A stretch of 20,292 nucleotides of DNA from Opitutia bacterium UBA6410 (GTDB lineage: Bacteria > Verrucomicrobiota > Verrucomicrobiia > Opitutales > Intestinicryptomonadaceae), in assembly GCA_002437405.1 (NCBI GenBank), contig DJPO01000099.1, forward strand, positions 20,026 to 40,317, read 5' to 3'. The translations under genes were made by a program, and so were the position numbers. Of the stretch, positions 1-10,000 are shown one piece after another. Under the pieces are notes generated by a model, which saw only the letters and a list, made by a program, of their open reading frames with translations, made no database searches and was not told where the DNA came from. Each line of letters starts with the position of its first letter. Positions within the stretch are counted from its first letter, which is position 1.

Positions 1-26
1 AAACGCCGTATCAACGGTAGTTTCAC
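1..26 (-). repeat. Left copy of a 26-bp inverted repeat shared with the right window end
   Basis: These bases are the exact reverse complement of 20258-20283. On the minus strand the unit begins GTGAAACTACCG and ends GGCGTTT. The match stops abruptly at base 27 (a here; g would be needed). Outward it runs off the window, so the full unit could be longer. Within the unit GAAAC pairs with GTTTC and CCGT pairs with ACGG around a TGAT loop, so it can fold into a hairpin. The TGA stop of the DUF1080 gene lies inside this copy. It could be a dispersed palindromic repeat of the genome or a contig-end effect; the window alone cannot decide. Confidence 0.75.
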
Positions 27-1045
27 AGTGTCTGAAGCCAGATGTTGCGGTAGGCTACCTTGTTGCCGTGATCTTGGAGGTTCAACTGGATTCCCTTGCG
101 CGGGTGCTTGAACCACTTGAATTGGCGCGGCCCTATGCTCGTGCACGAATACGCGGGCGTTTCCTTTTGCACCAATACCCCGTTCAAATATACCGTGAAC
201 GTGGGGTACTTTACCAAATCGTTGCCGTCGAATACCGCGGGGTGGTACTCGATGTCGTACGTCTGCCACGCTTCGGGCTCGAGCGACGCATTTACATACG
301 GCGGGTGCATTCTGTATATCGAACCGCATTCGTTCCAGTCGCCCGCAGTTCCGAACGAGTCGAGAACCTGAACTTCGTAGGGTCCGAAAATCACGCCCGA
401 ATTGCCGCGTCCCTGTCCGCTCCTGTCGTATTCGGCGGGGATTTTGAATTCGAGGTGCAGTCGAACCGCGTCGAAAGTCTGCTTTGTGCGCAGCGTGCCG
501 TTAATCCATTTGCCGTCCTTGTCCTTGCCGCCGCCCGCTACAATCATCGTGCCGTCCTTGAGCTCCCAAGTGGGCTTGCCGCCGTCCTGCGCACGTTCGA
601 ACGCCGACAAATCCTTGCCGTCGAAGAGTACGATTGCGCCCATCGGGGGCTTTTTGCCGAGAGTCGGCGGGACTATGTTCATACGCTTTAGGCTCAGCTT
701 TGCGGGCTTGCCGTTGTAGGTCAAATCGGCTTCGATTTTTTCGGGTGTGATTTTGCCGTTAATCTTGAAATTGCCCGCGTCGGCGAGGGCGATTTCGTTG
801 TTTTCAGCCTTTAGATTGTCGATAATCGTGTGGGCTTCGGAGCGCGCCATAATCTGCGAGAGCAGTTTGAAGCGGTAGCCGTTCGGCCCTTTGTACATTT
901 CAACGAAAACGTCGGGGAAGTTGCCGAGCGGATAGCCCTTCGCCCCGATAATTTCGCCCTGATAGAAACCGACAAACGGGTCTTTCTGCGCATAGCTGGA
1001 AATCGCCATTGCCGCCGTCAATATGTATAATGCAAATTTCTTCAT
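23..1045 (-). CDS. Secreted DUF1080 (3-keto-disaccharide hydrolase-like) protein
   Basis: A 340-residue exported protein. Residues 1-20 form a Sec signal peptide (KK, a hydrophobic core, then SYAQ). Residues 21-130 are an extra beta-rich N-terminal region that I do not recognise. The DUF1080 fold (PF06439, laminin-G/concanavalin-like sandwich) runs from about 135 to 339, with LFDGKDL (140-146), GQGRGNSGV (210-218), YEVQVLDS (223-230), LQDHG (323-327) and a terminal YRNIW (332-336). Family members are annotated as 3-keto-disaccharide or 3-keto-glucoside hydrolases or as glycan-binding domains, so activity on an oxidised glycoside is possible but not shown. The start follows a promoter-like stretch and gives an intact signal peptide; there is no Shine-Dalgarno sequence. 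The stop codon lies within the terminal repeat. Upstream, glmS has its own terminator, so this gene is probably transcribed alone. Confidence 0.88.
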   Translation of the reverse strand: MKKFALYILTAAMAISSYAQKDPFVGFYQGEIIGAKGYPLGNFPDVFVEMYKGPNGYRFKLLSQIMARSEAHTIIDNLKAENNEIALADAGNFKINGKITPEKIEADLTYNGKPAKLSLKRMNIVPPTLGKKPPMGAIVLFDGKDLSAFERAQDGGKPTWELKDGTMIVAGGGKDKDGKWINGTLRTKQTFDAVRLHLEFKIPAEYDRSGQGRGNSGVIFGPYEVQVLDSFGTAGDWNECGSIYRMHPPYVNASLEPEAWQTYDIEYHPAVFDGNDLVKYPTFTVYLNGVLVQKETPAYSCTSIGPRQFKWFKHPRKGIQLNLQDHGNKVAYRNIWLQTL

Positions 1046-1057
1046 AGGGGAAAAATT

Positions 1058-1083
1058 TTTATACCGCCCGATTTCTGGGTCAA
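1058..1083 (-). promoter_or_regulatory. Candidate promoter of the DUF1080 gene
   Basis: On the minus strand TTGACC (1083-1078) and TATAAA (1063-1058) are separated by 14 bases, followed by an A/T-rich stretch and the ATG at 1045. The spacer is shorter than the optimum, so this is a weak call based only on box similarity and position. Confidence 0.3.
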
Positions 1084-1161
1084 GCCATTTTGGATTATCT
1101 TTGAAGGGAAATGCAAAAAAAACGCGCCCGAGGTTTCAAAAAAAACGCTCTTCGGATATCC

Positions 1162-1194
1162 AAAAAAGACGCGCCCCCGAATTGGTGGGCGCGT
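1162..1194 (-). terminator. Intrinsic terminator of glmS
   Basis: On the minus strand an 8-bp GC-rich stem, ACGCGCCC (1194-1187) pairing with GGGCGCGT (1176-1169), is followed by C and six T. It starts 23 bases past the glmS stop codon. It separates glmS from the DUF1080 gene. Confidence 0.8.
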
Positions 1195-1216
1195 TTGGGA
1201 AATCGGCTTCGAGCCG

Positions 1217-3064
1217 CTATTCGACCGTTACCGCCTTCGCCAGATTTCTCGGCTTGTCCACGTCGCAGCCCCTTTCGAGCGCGACGTAATAGGCGAGCAT
1301 TTGAATCGGGATTGTCGCGACAACGGTTTTCACGCAGTCGTGGACTTCGGGGACGGCGATGATGTCGTCGGCGATTCCGTCGAAAGCTTCGGGGTGGTCG
1401 GTGATTGCGATAATCGGGCCCTTGCGCGCCTTGATTTCCTGCGCGTTGGATACGACTTTCGAGAGGATTTCGTCGGAGGTCGCGAACACGACCGACGGGC
1501 ATTCGGGCGAGACGAGGGCAATCGGCCCGTGCTTCATTTCGGCGGCGGGGTAGCCCTCGGCGTGAATGTAGGAAATCTCTTTGAGCTTCAGCGCGCCCTC
1601 GAGCGCGACGGGGAATTCACTGAGTCTGCCGACAAAGAGAAAATCGGAGAATTTTGCGTACTTTTTCGCGATTTTCTCAATCTGCGGCGCGAGCTTCAGA
1701 ACTTCCCGAACGACGGACGGCAGGGCTTTTATGGCGTCTACGATGTGGCGGCCGTCGGAGAAGGAGAGGTCGCGCATTCTGCCGATGTAGAGGGCGATTA
1801 GCAGGCAGATTACGATTTGCGAGGTAAACGCCTTTGTCGAGGCGACGCCCACTTCCTTGCCCGCGTATTGGTAGAGCCCGCCGTCGGACTCGCGGGAAAT
1901 CGTCGAGCCTACGGAGTTTGTGATTGCGAGCGTCCTGAAGCCCTTGCGGCGCGATTCGCGCAGGGCTTCGAGCGTGTCGATGGTCTCGCCGCTTTGGCTG
2001 ATTACGAAAACTAACGTATTTTTGTCGATGGGCGCGTTGCGGTAGCGGAATTCGCTGGCGTACTCGACCTCCACGGGAATGCGCGCGTACTTTTCGATGA
2101 GATACTCGGCGACGAGGCACGCGTGCCACGCAGTCCCGCAGGCGCAAAACAAAATCCTGTCGATTTGCCGCATCTGCTCGGGCGACATATTCAGCCCGTT
2201 CAGAACCGCCGTGGAGTTGTCGTCGGAGATTCTCCCGCGTATCGCGTTTTCGAGCACGGCGGGCTGTTCGGCGATTTCCTTTTGCATATAGTGCTTGCAC
2301 TCGCCGAGGTCGGCGGACTCGAGATTCCAGTCGATTTCGCTGACGGTGTAGTTGATTGGCTTGTTGGAAATAGATACGATGTCGCAGTTGTCGGCGGTAA
2401 CGGAGGCTATTTGGTTGTCCTCAAGATATATGACGTTCGCCGCACGCCCCGCAAACCCGAGCACGTCACTGGACACGAGCCGCTCGTTCTTCCCGACGCC
2501 TATCAGAAGCGGCGAGCCCTTGCGCGCGGCGATAATTTCGCCCTCGCAGAAGCGGCAGAGCACGGCGATTCCATAAGTGCCCTCAACGTGCATCAACGCC
2601 TTGCGGACGGCTTCCAAGAAGCGGTTTTCAGTGCTTTCGTCGGTTCTGTATTCGTAGTGGTATGCTATCAGGTTTACGAGAGCCTCGGTGTCGGTCTGGC
2701 TCGAAAACGTGTAGCCTTTGGTTTTCAGAAAGTTTTTGATACTTTCGAAATTTTCGATAATCCCGTTGTGAACGAGCGCGAAATTCCCGTCGGAGGAAAC
2801 GTGCGGGTGCGCGTTGGCGTCGGTGACGCCCCCGTGGGTCGCCCAGCGGGTGTGGCTGATGCCCGTGTTGGCGTAGAAATTCATCTTTTCGACTTCCGCC
2901 GCGAGCACTCCCACGCGCCCCTTTTTCTTGCAGACGCGCAATATGCCGTTGTTGAGCAGGGCGATGCCCGCGGAGTCGTACCCCCTGTATTCGAGCTTCA
3001 GAAGCCCCTCGAGGAGGATCGGAACTGCGTTTTTCTTACCGACGTATCCTGTAATGCCGCACAT
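1217..3064 (-). CDS. glmS: Glutamine--fructose-6-phosphate aminotransferase (isomerizing)
   Basis: GlmS makes glucosamine-6-phosphate from fructose-6-phosphate and glutamine, the first committed step to UDP-GlcNAc for peptidoglycan and lipopolysaccharide; it is cytosolic. The 615 residues match the usual length (about 610). The N-terminal Ntn glutaminase domain begins MCGI, with Cys2 as the nucleophile after Met removal, and has HTRWATHG (71-78) and HNGIIEN (99-105). KHYMQKEI (257-264) leads into two SIS isomerase domains with CACGTAWHA (307-315) and SQSGET (356-361). The C-terminus DKPRNLAKAVTVE is the family signature, with the catalytic Lys at 610. The start is fixed by the N-terminal Cys. 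There is no Shine-Dalgarno sequence, and a possible -10 box ends only five bases before the ATG. The leader is too short for a glmS ribozyme. It is flanked by terminators on both sides, so it is monocistronic. Confidence 0.98.
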   Translation of the reverse strand: MCGITGYVGKKNAVPILLEGLLKLEYRGYDSAGIALLNNGILRVCKKKGRVGVLAAEVEKMNFYANTGISHTRWATHGGVTDANAHPHVSSDGNFALVHNGIIENFESIKNFLKTKGYTFSSQTDTEALVNLIAYHYEYRTDESTENRFLEAVRKALMHVEGTYGIAVLCRFCEGEIIAARKGSPLLIGVGKNERLVSSDVLGFAGRAANVIYLEDNQIASVTADNCDIVSISNKPINYTVSEIDWNLESADLGECKHYMQKEIAEQPAVLENAIRGRISDDNSTAVLNGLNMSPEQMRQIDRILFCACGTAWHACLVAEYLIEKYARIPVEVEYASEFRYRNAPIDKNTLVFVISQSGETIDTLEALRESRRKGFRTLAITNSVGSTISRESDGGLYQYAGKEVGVASTKAFTSQIVICLLIALYIGRMRDLSFSDGRHIVDAIKALPSVVREVLKLAPQIEKIAKKYAKFSDFLFVGRLSEFPVALEGALKLKEISYIHAEGYPAAEMKHGPIALVSPECPSVVFATSDEILSKVVSNAQEIKARKGPIIAITDHPEAFDGIADDIIAVPEVHDCVKTVVATIPIQMLAYYVALERGCDVDKPRNLAKAVTVE

Positions 3065-3069
3065 AGCTT

Positions 3070-3097
3070 TTTATACTTAAATGACAAATTTTTGAAA
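3070..3097 (-). promoter_or_regulatory. Candidate glmS promoter giving a near-leaderless mRNA
   Basis: On the minus strand TTTCAA (3097-3092), a 16-base spacer and TATAAA (3075-3070) precede the ATG at 3064 by only five bases. If used, transcription would begin at or next to the start codon. The boxes are A/T-rich and could be chance; an upstream ATTATACC motif near 3104-3110 is an alternative -10 without a good -35. Confidence 0.28.
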
Positions 3098-3146
3098 TTA
3101 AATGGTATAATCGGCAATCGGACAATAAAAAAAATAACTAATACGT

Positions 3147-3176
3147 AAAAAGCCCGCGCGATTGCGGCGGGCTTTT
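3147..3176 (-). terminator. Intrinsic terminator of the downstream GH106-type gene
   Basis: A 10-bp perfect stem, AAAAGCCCGC (minus strand, 3176-3167) pairing with GCGGGCTTTT (3157-3148), with a 9-base loop and a T run. It begins 24 bases past the stop codon of the hydrolase gene. The A run on the other side makes it able to act in both directions, but no plus-strand gene ends here. Confidence 0.85.
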
Positions 3177-3200
3177 GGCGGTTGATTTTGTTCGAACGGA

Positions 3201-6200
3201 CTATTTGATTTCGACGGTCTCTTCAACTTTTATGCTTGTCGGGCCGAGAAGCCCCGAGACTTCGGGCTCGTCGTTTTTGCTCCACGTTTTGTCGAAGGTG
3301 AACGTGAAGCGTTTGTTATCGTCCGAATGCTTTTTTCCCTCGAAGACCCACTTCGGGATAAAAGATTGCTTGAGCGGATCGGAGATTTCGTCGCCGAGGA
3401 TTCTGTTGCGCCAGAGGTTTGTCACGGAGACTTCTATTTTGTTTTCGCCGCGCTTGCAGAAATCGGTTATGTCGAGGCTGAACGGAATCTTCCACGCCGT
3501 GCCCGCGTCTTTGCCGTTGACTTTCACCGACGCGATTTCCCGAACCTGACCGAGTGAAAGGATAATCCTGCGGTTCTTGCCGAAGAACTGCGGCGGGATT
3601 TTGACGGTTTTTTCGTACGTCGCCGTTCCCGAGAAATACCTTATCCCGAATTCCGAGTTTTTCGTCCAGGAGACGAGCTCGGGGAATTTTATTTTGCCCT
3701 CGGGAGCTCCGCGCTCTTTTTGGAATTCCACAACCCAGTCTTTTGAGATGTCGAGCGGGGCGGGGAGGTCGCCGAGCTCGACGCTAAACGGCGTTCCGTC
3801 GGAGAGTTTTCCCTCCGCCTTGCCCGCCACGCCGAATTTTACGGCGGGCTTGCCGTCGGATACGGCGGGTTCGATTGACGGAATTTCGTCCCATTCGCTG
3901 CCCTTCCAATGGAAGATGCTGCCGTCGTATTTTTTTTCGACGAATGTTTGCCCGTTTACGCTGTATTTGACGTTGAGTTCCTTTACTTTGTTCGGATACG
4001 GGTCGCCGCCGAGGTATTGCGGAAGGATTTGGAACGGATTCGGATATTTTTTCGCGAGAACTTCGCGCACGTCTTTCCCGCCATTGTCCGTGTCGCGCAG
4101 CCTGTATGTCGCCTCGATTATCTCGACGTTTTTCTTTTGTCCGTCGTCTGCGGATTTCGCTTCGGACTTGAATTCGGCGATATGCTTTGCCGCGGGAGTT
4201 TTCTCTCTTATCACAATGAACTTCGATTCTTCGAGTCGGAAATCGAGGCGCATTTTGTACGCGCCGTCCGCGTATTGCCACTGGGCGAGCGGAGTGATTT
4301 CCCCCGTGCTTGCGTCCCAAACTTCGGGAGTTTTGCCCGCATCGGCGCGCAGGGAGAATTCGCCCGAATTTTCGCGGGGCTCGGAGTTTTGAATAAAGAA
4401 AATGTCGGACTTCCCGTCGGTGCGCGAGATTGCCGAAAAGCCCTTTTTGTCCGCGCGAATCGACGGAATTATCCCCAAGTCTTCGACCGCCTTGAGCGCG
4501 GAATCTTGGGGATAGAGTTTGCCCTTGCCGACGTTCCGAACGGCTGTCGAGTTTTTATCGCTGCCCCAGATTTTATCGACGAGCCTTGCGTATTGCGCGT
4601 CGTCGTCAGAGAGCGACGGCGAGCCTTGCGGGCGTTTCCCGACGACGGGAATGCCTCTGTCGAGCAGTTTTTTAACAAACTTGAGCGTGCGAATGGAAAT
4701 GTATTTTTCGTCGCCGAGCGAGAATACCGAATACTTTACGCCCGAGGGCGCGACGATTTTCCCGCCCGAGATTTTCACCAAATCGGCGAGGTCTTCCGCG
4801 CTGCAATAATCGTAGAAATAGCCCGCGTTTAGGAGGCGGTAGTCGTCGCAGCCGCCGCGCGTGTGGGCGTTCGGGCTTCCCTCTCCCGCGAGTACGAGCA
4901 CGTCGCTCGGGGTACGTCCGCGCTGCAGGAGCGTCTGGGCGCGGTTGATGTACGCTACCCACGCCGCCCCGTCCTTCCACCACGTCGTGTTGACGTTTAT
5001 GTGCGAACCGTGCGGGCCGAGCGTCAGCCCCGGGAGGATATTTGTAAGCGGCTGGTGGACATAACTATGTATGACGAACGCGTTTGTGCCTTCCGCCCAT
5101 ATTTTGTCGCCCCTCGCCTTCAAATTGCGCGGATATTGCCGCCAGCAGTCGTTGGGGCCTGTGCCCGAGGTAAAGGATTCCGTCGCCGCCGATCTCCTTC
5201 CGAAAAAGTTGTTTACCGAATACGCATGCTTTCCCGCATCGCTGTGGTCAATCCAGAATTCGCTTGTGGGCACATCGGCGGAGCGAGCGCAGCGAATAGT
5301 GTCGTAGGGCCCGCCGTAGGTTTCGGTTATCGCGAGCAGTCCGTTTTTGTGGCATAGCTCGGAAAAATAGTCGTAGTAGTTTTCGGCGAACAAGTCGGAG
5401 ACCGTGTGCTGGAAGTCGTAGAGGAAGCGCGCCGATTTCGCGGGGCTTTCGATTGTATATCCGAGCGCGGCGGGCAGCCATTTTTTTATGTCGTAGCCGC
5501 GGCGTTTTTTGAATTCGCCCGCAAAGTCTTCCGTCCAGTTTTGTCCGCCGACTTCGTAGGAGTCGATTATTGCGTATTTCAAGGAAGAGCCGAGATTTTT
5601 TTGCATCGCCGCCATATACTTCGGCCAGTGCGCGTCCAGCCCGCGCTTAGAAAGCTTGTCGCATTCCAAGCCTCTCTCGTGCCAGCCAGCGGGGGCGTTT
5701 TCGCTACCCGTCGAAGTGTAGCCTATGCGCAGAATGTTCCAGTTCCCGCTTTCGGGTCGCCAGTCGAGACTCCCGTCGGGCGACATTTTCTCGGACAAAT
5801 CGAGCACGTTTTCCGATTTCGGGCAATCCGCGGATTTTAGATTGGTCGGACAATATTCGAACGGCATTCCCGTGGAGTTTTTTGCATCGATTTTATCGAT
5901 GGTTGAGTCGTTCGTAAATTTCAAATAGAGGAGGGCATACGGGGTTCCCGACCTGCGCCACGGCGCGACTTTTTTGTTTGCAAAGTCCAGCCTGAAAAAC
6001 TTTGCGCGCGCTCCGTTGCCGTCGTTTATCTGCGCGAAGACCGGCAACGCATTGTAGCGGTAGTTGTGGTAGTCGAGTTCCCCGACTTTTTTGAAGATTT
6101 TCCCGTCGTCCGAAGCGGAAATTTCCAGCTTGAACTGGACTCTCTCGTTGTCGAAGAGAAGCTCGAGCGTTTTTGCGTCCACCGCTTCGGGATATTCGAC

Positions 6201-6851
6201 GACCAAAGATGTTTTGCCTTTTTCCTGAATTGCCAAAAGGCAGGGTTTTTTGTTGCCTGTTTTTGCGGTTTCGGCGGCGTTTTCGAGGTTGTCAGAAGAT
6301 AGAATTTTCGGAAGGGGCAGGGGAGTCTGCGCGGGGATTGCGAGAACCGCTATGTCCCGATAAAATCCCTTGTTTTCGTGGGGCTTGGGCAGTTTTATTC
6401 CTTTTGAGTTCGGGTCGGCGCGCGTGCTCGATAACACGAGGCACTTCATCGAGTCTTCGGGCTTAATCCACGGGCCCCCCGAGCTCGACCAACCGGGGCA
6501 GTTGTGGACGCCGAGCGAAAGCCCGAGCCTGCCCGCTTCTTTGCCCGCGTGCTGCATAAGCTCGTACCAGCGCGGCGTGAAAACTTGGTAGGGCTCGGAA
6601 TTCGGGATTGTCCCGAACGTATTTACATAAAAGATATGCGCAGTGGAATAGCCGATTTGCTTCATCGCTTCCAAGTCGCGGGTAATGCCCTCTTTTGTGA
6701 CGCAGTTTGTCGTGAAGTGCCACCACGTTTCGGCGCTGTTGTCCGCAGGCGGGTTTTTGAAGTCGGATTCGATTTCGCCCCCGAAGGCGGTTGTCAGAGA
6801 AAGCGCGGCAAATATTTTGATTGCCTTTGATGTTATCGTATTCATATGCAT
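3201..6851 (-). CDS. Secreted glycoside hydrolase, GH106-type (alpha-L-rhamnosidase family), paralogue A
   Basis: A 1,216-residue exported enzyme that resembles GH106 alpha-L-rhamnosidases, which release terminal rhamnose from pectic and other plant glycans. Residues 1-25 form a signal peptide (hydrophobic core then AFGGE). Next come TWWHF (42-46) and VTKEGITRDLEAMKQIG (51-67), typical of the family's N-terminal catalytic barrel, and NCPGWSSSGGPW (117-128). Residues about 230-290 look like an inserted beta domain. DSYEVGG (430-436), ITETYGG (508-514) and ATESF (556-560) supply conserved acidic residues; E433 and E558 are my candidates for the catalytic pair by family analogy, unverified. A C-terminal galactose-binding-like jelly roll starts at about 1072 (YFSGTATYEKTV). 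I chose the ATG at 6851 over an in-frame ATG 31 codons upstream because the sequence downstream of 6851 is identical to the start of paralogue B and begins the signal peptide. A second ATG lies two codons later. The substrate cannot be read from sequence. Confidence 0.9.
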   Translation of the reverse strand: MHMNTITSKAIKIFAALSLTTAFGGEIESDFKNPPADNSAETWWHFTTNCVTKEGITRDLEAMKQIGYSTAHIFYVNTFGTIPNSEPYQVFTPRWYELMQHAGKEAGRLGLSLGVHNCPGWSSSGGPWIKPEDSMKCLVLSSTRADPNSKGIKLPKPHENKGFYRDIAVLAIPAQTPLPLPKILSSDNLENAAETAKTGNKKPCLLAIQEKGKTSLVVEYPEAVDAKTLELLFDNERVQFKLEISASDDGKIFKKVGELDYHNYRYNALPVFAQINDGNGARAKFFRLDFANKKVAPWRRSGTPYALLYLKFTNDSTIDKIDAKNSTGMPFEYCPTNLKSADCPKSENVLDLSEKMSPDGSLDWRPESGNWNILRIGYTSTGSENAPAGWHERGLECDKLSKRGLDAHWPKYMAAMQKNLGSSLKYAIIDSYEVGGQNWTEDFAGEFKKRRGYDIKKWLPAALGYTIESPAKSARFLYDFQHTVSDLFAENYYDYFSELCHKNGLLAITETYGGPYDTIRCARSADVPTSEFWIDHSDAGKHAYSVNNFFGRRSAATESFTSGTGPNDCWRQYPRNLKARGDKIWAEGTNAFVIHSYVHQPLTNILPGLTLGPHGSHINVNTTWWKDGAAWVAYINRAQTLLQRGRTPSDVLVLAGEGSPNAHTRGGCDDYRLLNAGYFYDYCSAEDLADLVKISGGKIVAPSGVKYSVFSLGDEKYISIRTLKFVKKLLDRGIPVVGKRPQGSPSLSDDDAQYARLVDKIWGSDKNSTAVRNVGKGKLYPQDSALKAVEDLGIIPSIRADKKGFSAISRTDGKSDIFFIQNSEPRENSGEFSLRADAGKTPEVWDASTGEITPLAQWQYADGAYKMRLDFRLEESKFIVIREKTPAAKHIAEFKSEAKSADDGQKKNVEIIEATYRLRDTDNGGKDVREVLAKKYPNPFQILPQYLGGDPYPNKVKELNVKYSVNGQTFVEKKYDGSIFHWKGSEWDEIPSIEPAVSDGKPAVKFGVAGKAEGKLSDGTPFSVELGDLPAPLDISKDWVVEFQKERGAPEGKIKFPELVSWTKNSEFGIRYFSGTATYEKTVKIPPQFFGKNRRIILSLGQVREIASVKVNGKDAGTAWKIPFSLDITDFCKRGENKIEVSVTNLWRNRILGDEISDPLKQSFIPKWVFEGKKHSDDNKRFTFTFDKTWSKNDEPEVSGLLGPTSIKVEETVEIK

Positions 6852-6878
6852 ACTTGGAAATTTGACGGTTTGGGGGAC

Positions 6879-6906
6879 ATTGTAAAGAAAAAACAATAAA
6901 TTCAAA
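6879..6906 (-). promoter_or_regulatory. Promoter of GH106-type gene A
   Basis: On the minus strand TTTGAA (6906-6901), a 16-base spacer and TACAAT (6884-6879) lie 27 bases before the ATG at 6851. The same boxes are kept in front of paralogue B although surrounding bases differ, which supports function. There is no Shine-Dalgarno sequence in the roughly 20-base leader. Confidence 0.5.
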
Positions 6907-6977
6907 AAAAATAACAAACTTTTCGAGTGTTGATTGGTCGGCAATCCGCGCCTTTTTTTCGCGCCGAATTTATATAC

Positions 6978-7016
6978 AAAAAACCCCGCAAGCGCGCTAC
7001 GGAGAACGCCGCGGGG
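6978..7016 (-). terminator. Intrinsic terminator of GH106-type gene B
   Basis: On the minus strand CCCCGC (7016-7011) pairs with GCGGGG (6989-6984) across a loop that can pair partly with itself, followed directly by six T. It lies 30 bases past the stop codon of paralogue B and upstream of the promoter of paralogue A, so each hydrolase is a separate transcription unit. Confidence 0.7.
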
Positions 7017-7046
7017 CTTTGGGAAATGTGCGCGGTTTCGTTTGGA

Positions 7047-10000
7047 CTATTTAATTTCTATAGTTTCTTCAACTTTTATGCTTGTCGGGCCGAGCAGTCC
7101 CGAGACTTCGGGTTCGTCGTCCTTATCCCACGTTTTGTCGAACGTGAATGTGAAGCGTTTGTTGTCGTCCGAATGCTTTTTGCCTTCGAAGACCCACTTG
7201 GGGATAAACCATTGCTTGAGCGGGTTGGAGATTTCGTCGCCGAGGATTCTGTTGCGCCAGAGGTTGGTCACGGAGACTTCGATTTTGTTTTCGCCGCGCT
7301 TGCAGAGGCCTGTTATGTCGAGGCTATACGGAATCTTCCACGCAGTGCCCGCGTCCCTGCCGTTTATTTTCACCGACGCGATTTCCCGAACCTGCCCGAG
7401 CGAAAGGATAATCCTGCGGTTCTTGCCGAAGAACTGCGGCGGGATTTTGACGGTTTTTTCGTACGTCGCCGTTCCCGAAAAATACCTTATCCCGAATTCC
7501 GAGCTTTTCGTCCAAGAGACGAGCTCGGGGAATTTTATTTTGCCCTCGGGAGCTCCGCGCTCTTTTTGGAATTCCACAACCCAGTCTTTAGAGATGTCGA
7601 GCGGGGCGGGGAGGTCGCCGAGTTCGACGCTAAACGGCGTTCCGTCGGAGAGTTTCCCCTCCGCCTTGCCCGCCACGCCGAATTTTACGGCGGGCTTTCC
7701 GTCTGACACAGCGGGGGAGATGGCGGAAAGTTCGTCCCATTCGCTGCCCTTCCAAAAGAAGGTGTCGCCGTCATATTTTTTCTCGACGAAAATTTGTCCG
7801 TTTACGCTGTATTTGACGTTCAGCTCCTTGCCTTTGTTGGGGTACGGGTCGCCGCCGAGCTCGTCGGAGCGGACTTGGAAGAAGTTCGGATATTTTTTCG
7901 CGAGAACTTCGCGCACGTCTTTCCCGCCCTTGTGGACGAGGAAGCTCGTGCCGCGCAGCTTGTAGACTGCCTCGATTATCTCGACTTTTTTATTTTGCCC
8001 GCCGCTTGCGGACTTGGCTTCGGACTTGAATTCGGCGATATGCTTTGCGGCGGGAGTTTTTTCTCTGACGACTATGAACTTCGAGCCTTCGGGCGGGAAG
8101 TCGAGGTGCATTTTGTACGCGCCGTCCGCGTATTGCCACTGGGCGAGCGGTGCGATTTCCCCAGTGTTTGCGTCCCAAATTTCGGGAGTTTTGCCCGCGT
8201 CGGCGCGCAGGGCGAATTCGCCCGATATTTCGCGCGGTTCGGAGTTTTGGATAAAGAAGATGTCGGTCTGCCCGTCGGTGCGCGGGATTGCCGAAAATTC
8301 CTTTTTATCAGCGCGAATCGGCGGGATTACTCCCAAGTCTTCGACCGCCTTGAGCGCGGAGTTTTGGGGATACAGTTTGCCCTTTCCGACGTTCCGAACG
8401 GATGTAGAATTTTTATCGCCGCCCCAGATTTTTTCGACGAGCTTTGCGTATTGCGCGTCGTCGTCCGAGAGCGACGGCGAGCCTTGCGGGCGCGTTCCCA
8501 CGACGGGAATGCCCGCCTCGAGCAATTTTTCCGCGAATTTGAGCGTGCGCATAGAAAGGTGCTTTTCGCCGCCCAGCGAGAACACCGAATATTTTACACC
8601 CGAGGGTGCGACGATTTTCCCGTCCGAGATTTTCACCAAGTCCGCGAGGTCTTCCGCGCTGCAATAGTCGTAAAAATATCCCGCGTTTTGCAGCGGCATA
8701 TCGTCGTTGTTCCTGCGCGTGTGGGCGTTCGGGTTTCCCTCTCCCGCGAGCACGAGCACGTCGCTCGGGGTGCGCCCGCGCTGCAGGAGCGTCTGGGCGC
8801 GGTTGATGTACGCAACCCACGCCGCGCCGTCCTTCCACCACGTCGTATTTACGTTTATGTGCGAGCCGAACGGCCCGAGGGTCATTCCTGGGGCGATATT
8901 TGTAAGCGGCTGGTGGACATAGCTGTGCACGATAAACGCGTTCGTGCCGTCCGCCCACATTTTGTCGCCCCTTGCTTTGAGCTTGCGCGGGTATTGCCGC
9001 CAGCAGTCGTCGGGGCCGCGCACCGCGGTGAACGATTCCGCTCCCGCCGATTTCCTCCCGAAAAAGTTGTTTACCGAATACGCGTGTTTGCCCGCGTTGC
9101 TGCCGTTGAGCCAGAATTCGCTTGCGGGCAGGTCGGCGGCGCGCGCGCAGCGGACGCTGTCGTACGGGCCGCCGTAGGCTTCGGTTATCGCGAGCAGCCC
9201 GTTTTTGTGGCATAGCTCGGTGAAATAGTCGTAGTAGTTTTCGGCGAACAAGTCGGAGACTGTGTGCTGGAAGTCGTAGAGAAAGCGCGCCGATTTCGCG
9301 GGGCTTTCGAGCGTGTATCCGAGCGCGGCGGGCAGCCATTTTTTTACGTCGTAGCCGCGGCGTTTTTTGAACTCGTCGGCGAAGCCCTCCGTCCAGTTCT
9401 GCCCGCCGACTTCGTAGGAGTCGATTGTCGCGTATTTTAGCGAAGAGCCGAGATTCTTTTGCATTGCCGCCATATATTTGGGCCAATGCGCGTCCAGCCC
9501 GCGCTTTGAGAGCTTGTCGCACTCCAAGCCCGTCTCAAGCCCGCGCGCGGGGGCATTATGGTTGCCCGTTGCGGTATAGCCTATGCGCAGGATATTCCAG
9601 TTCCCGCTTTCGGGACGCCAGTCGAGGCTTCCGTCGGGCGACATTTTATCGGACAAGTCGAGCACGTCTTCCGATTTCGGGCAGATTTCGGTTGAGTGGG
9701 CAGGGCGGTAGGCGAACGACATTCCCGCGGAATTTTTCGCCGCGATGTTGTCGATGACCGAATCGTTCGTAAATCTCAAAGAGCACAGGGCAAACGGTCT
9801 CCACGACCTCTCCCAGCTCGGAACCAGCTTGTTCTCGAAATCCAGCCTGAAGAATTTTGCCTTGGCTCCGCGCCCGCCGTTGATTTGCGCGAAAATGGGC
9901 GACGCCTTGTGGCGGCGGTTGTGGTAGTCGAGGCTCCCGACCTTTTTGAAATTCTTCCCGTCCTCCGACGCGGAAATTTCCAGCTTGAATTGGACTCTCG

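Noticed and set aside
3065..3146. glmS ribozyme
   Set aside because: Only 82 bases separate the upstream terminator from the glmS ATG and no catalytic core is visible; the ribozyme is known mainly from Firmicutes.
7794..9215. Plus-strand open frame of about 470 codons inside hydrolase B
   Set aside because: A shorter similar frame exists opposite hydrolase A only because the two genes are paralogues; both are antisense shadows.
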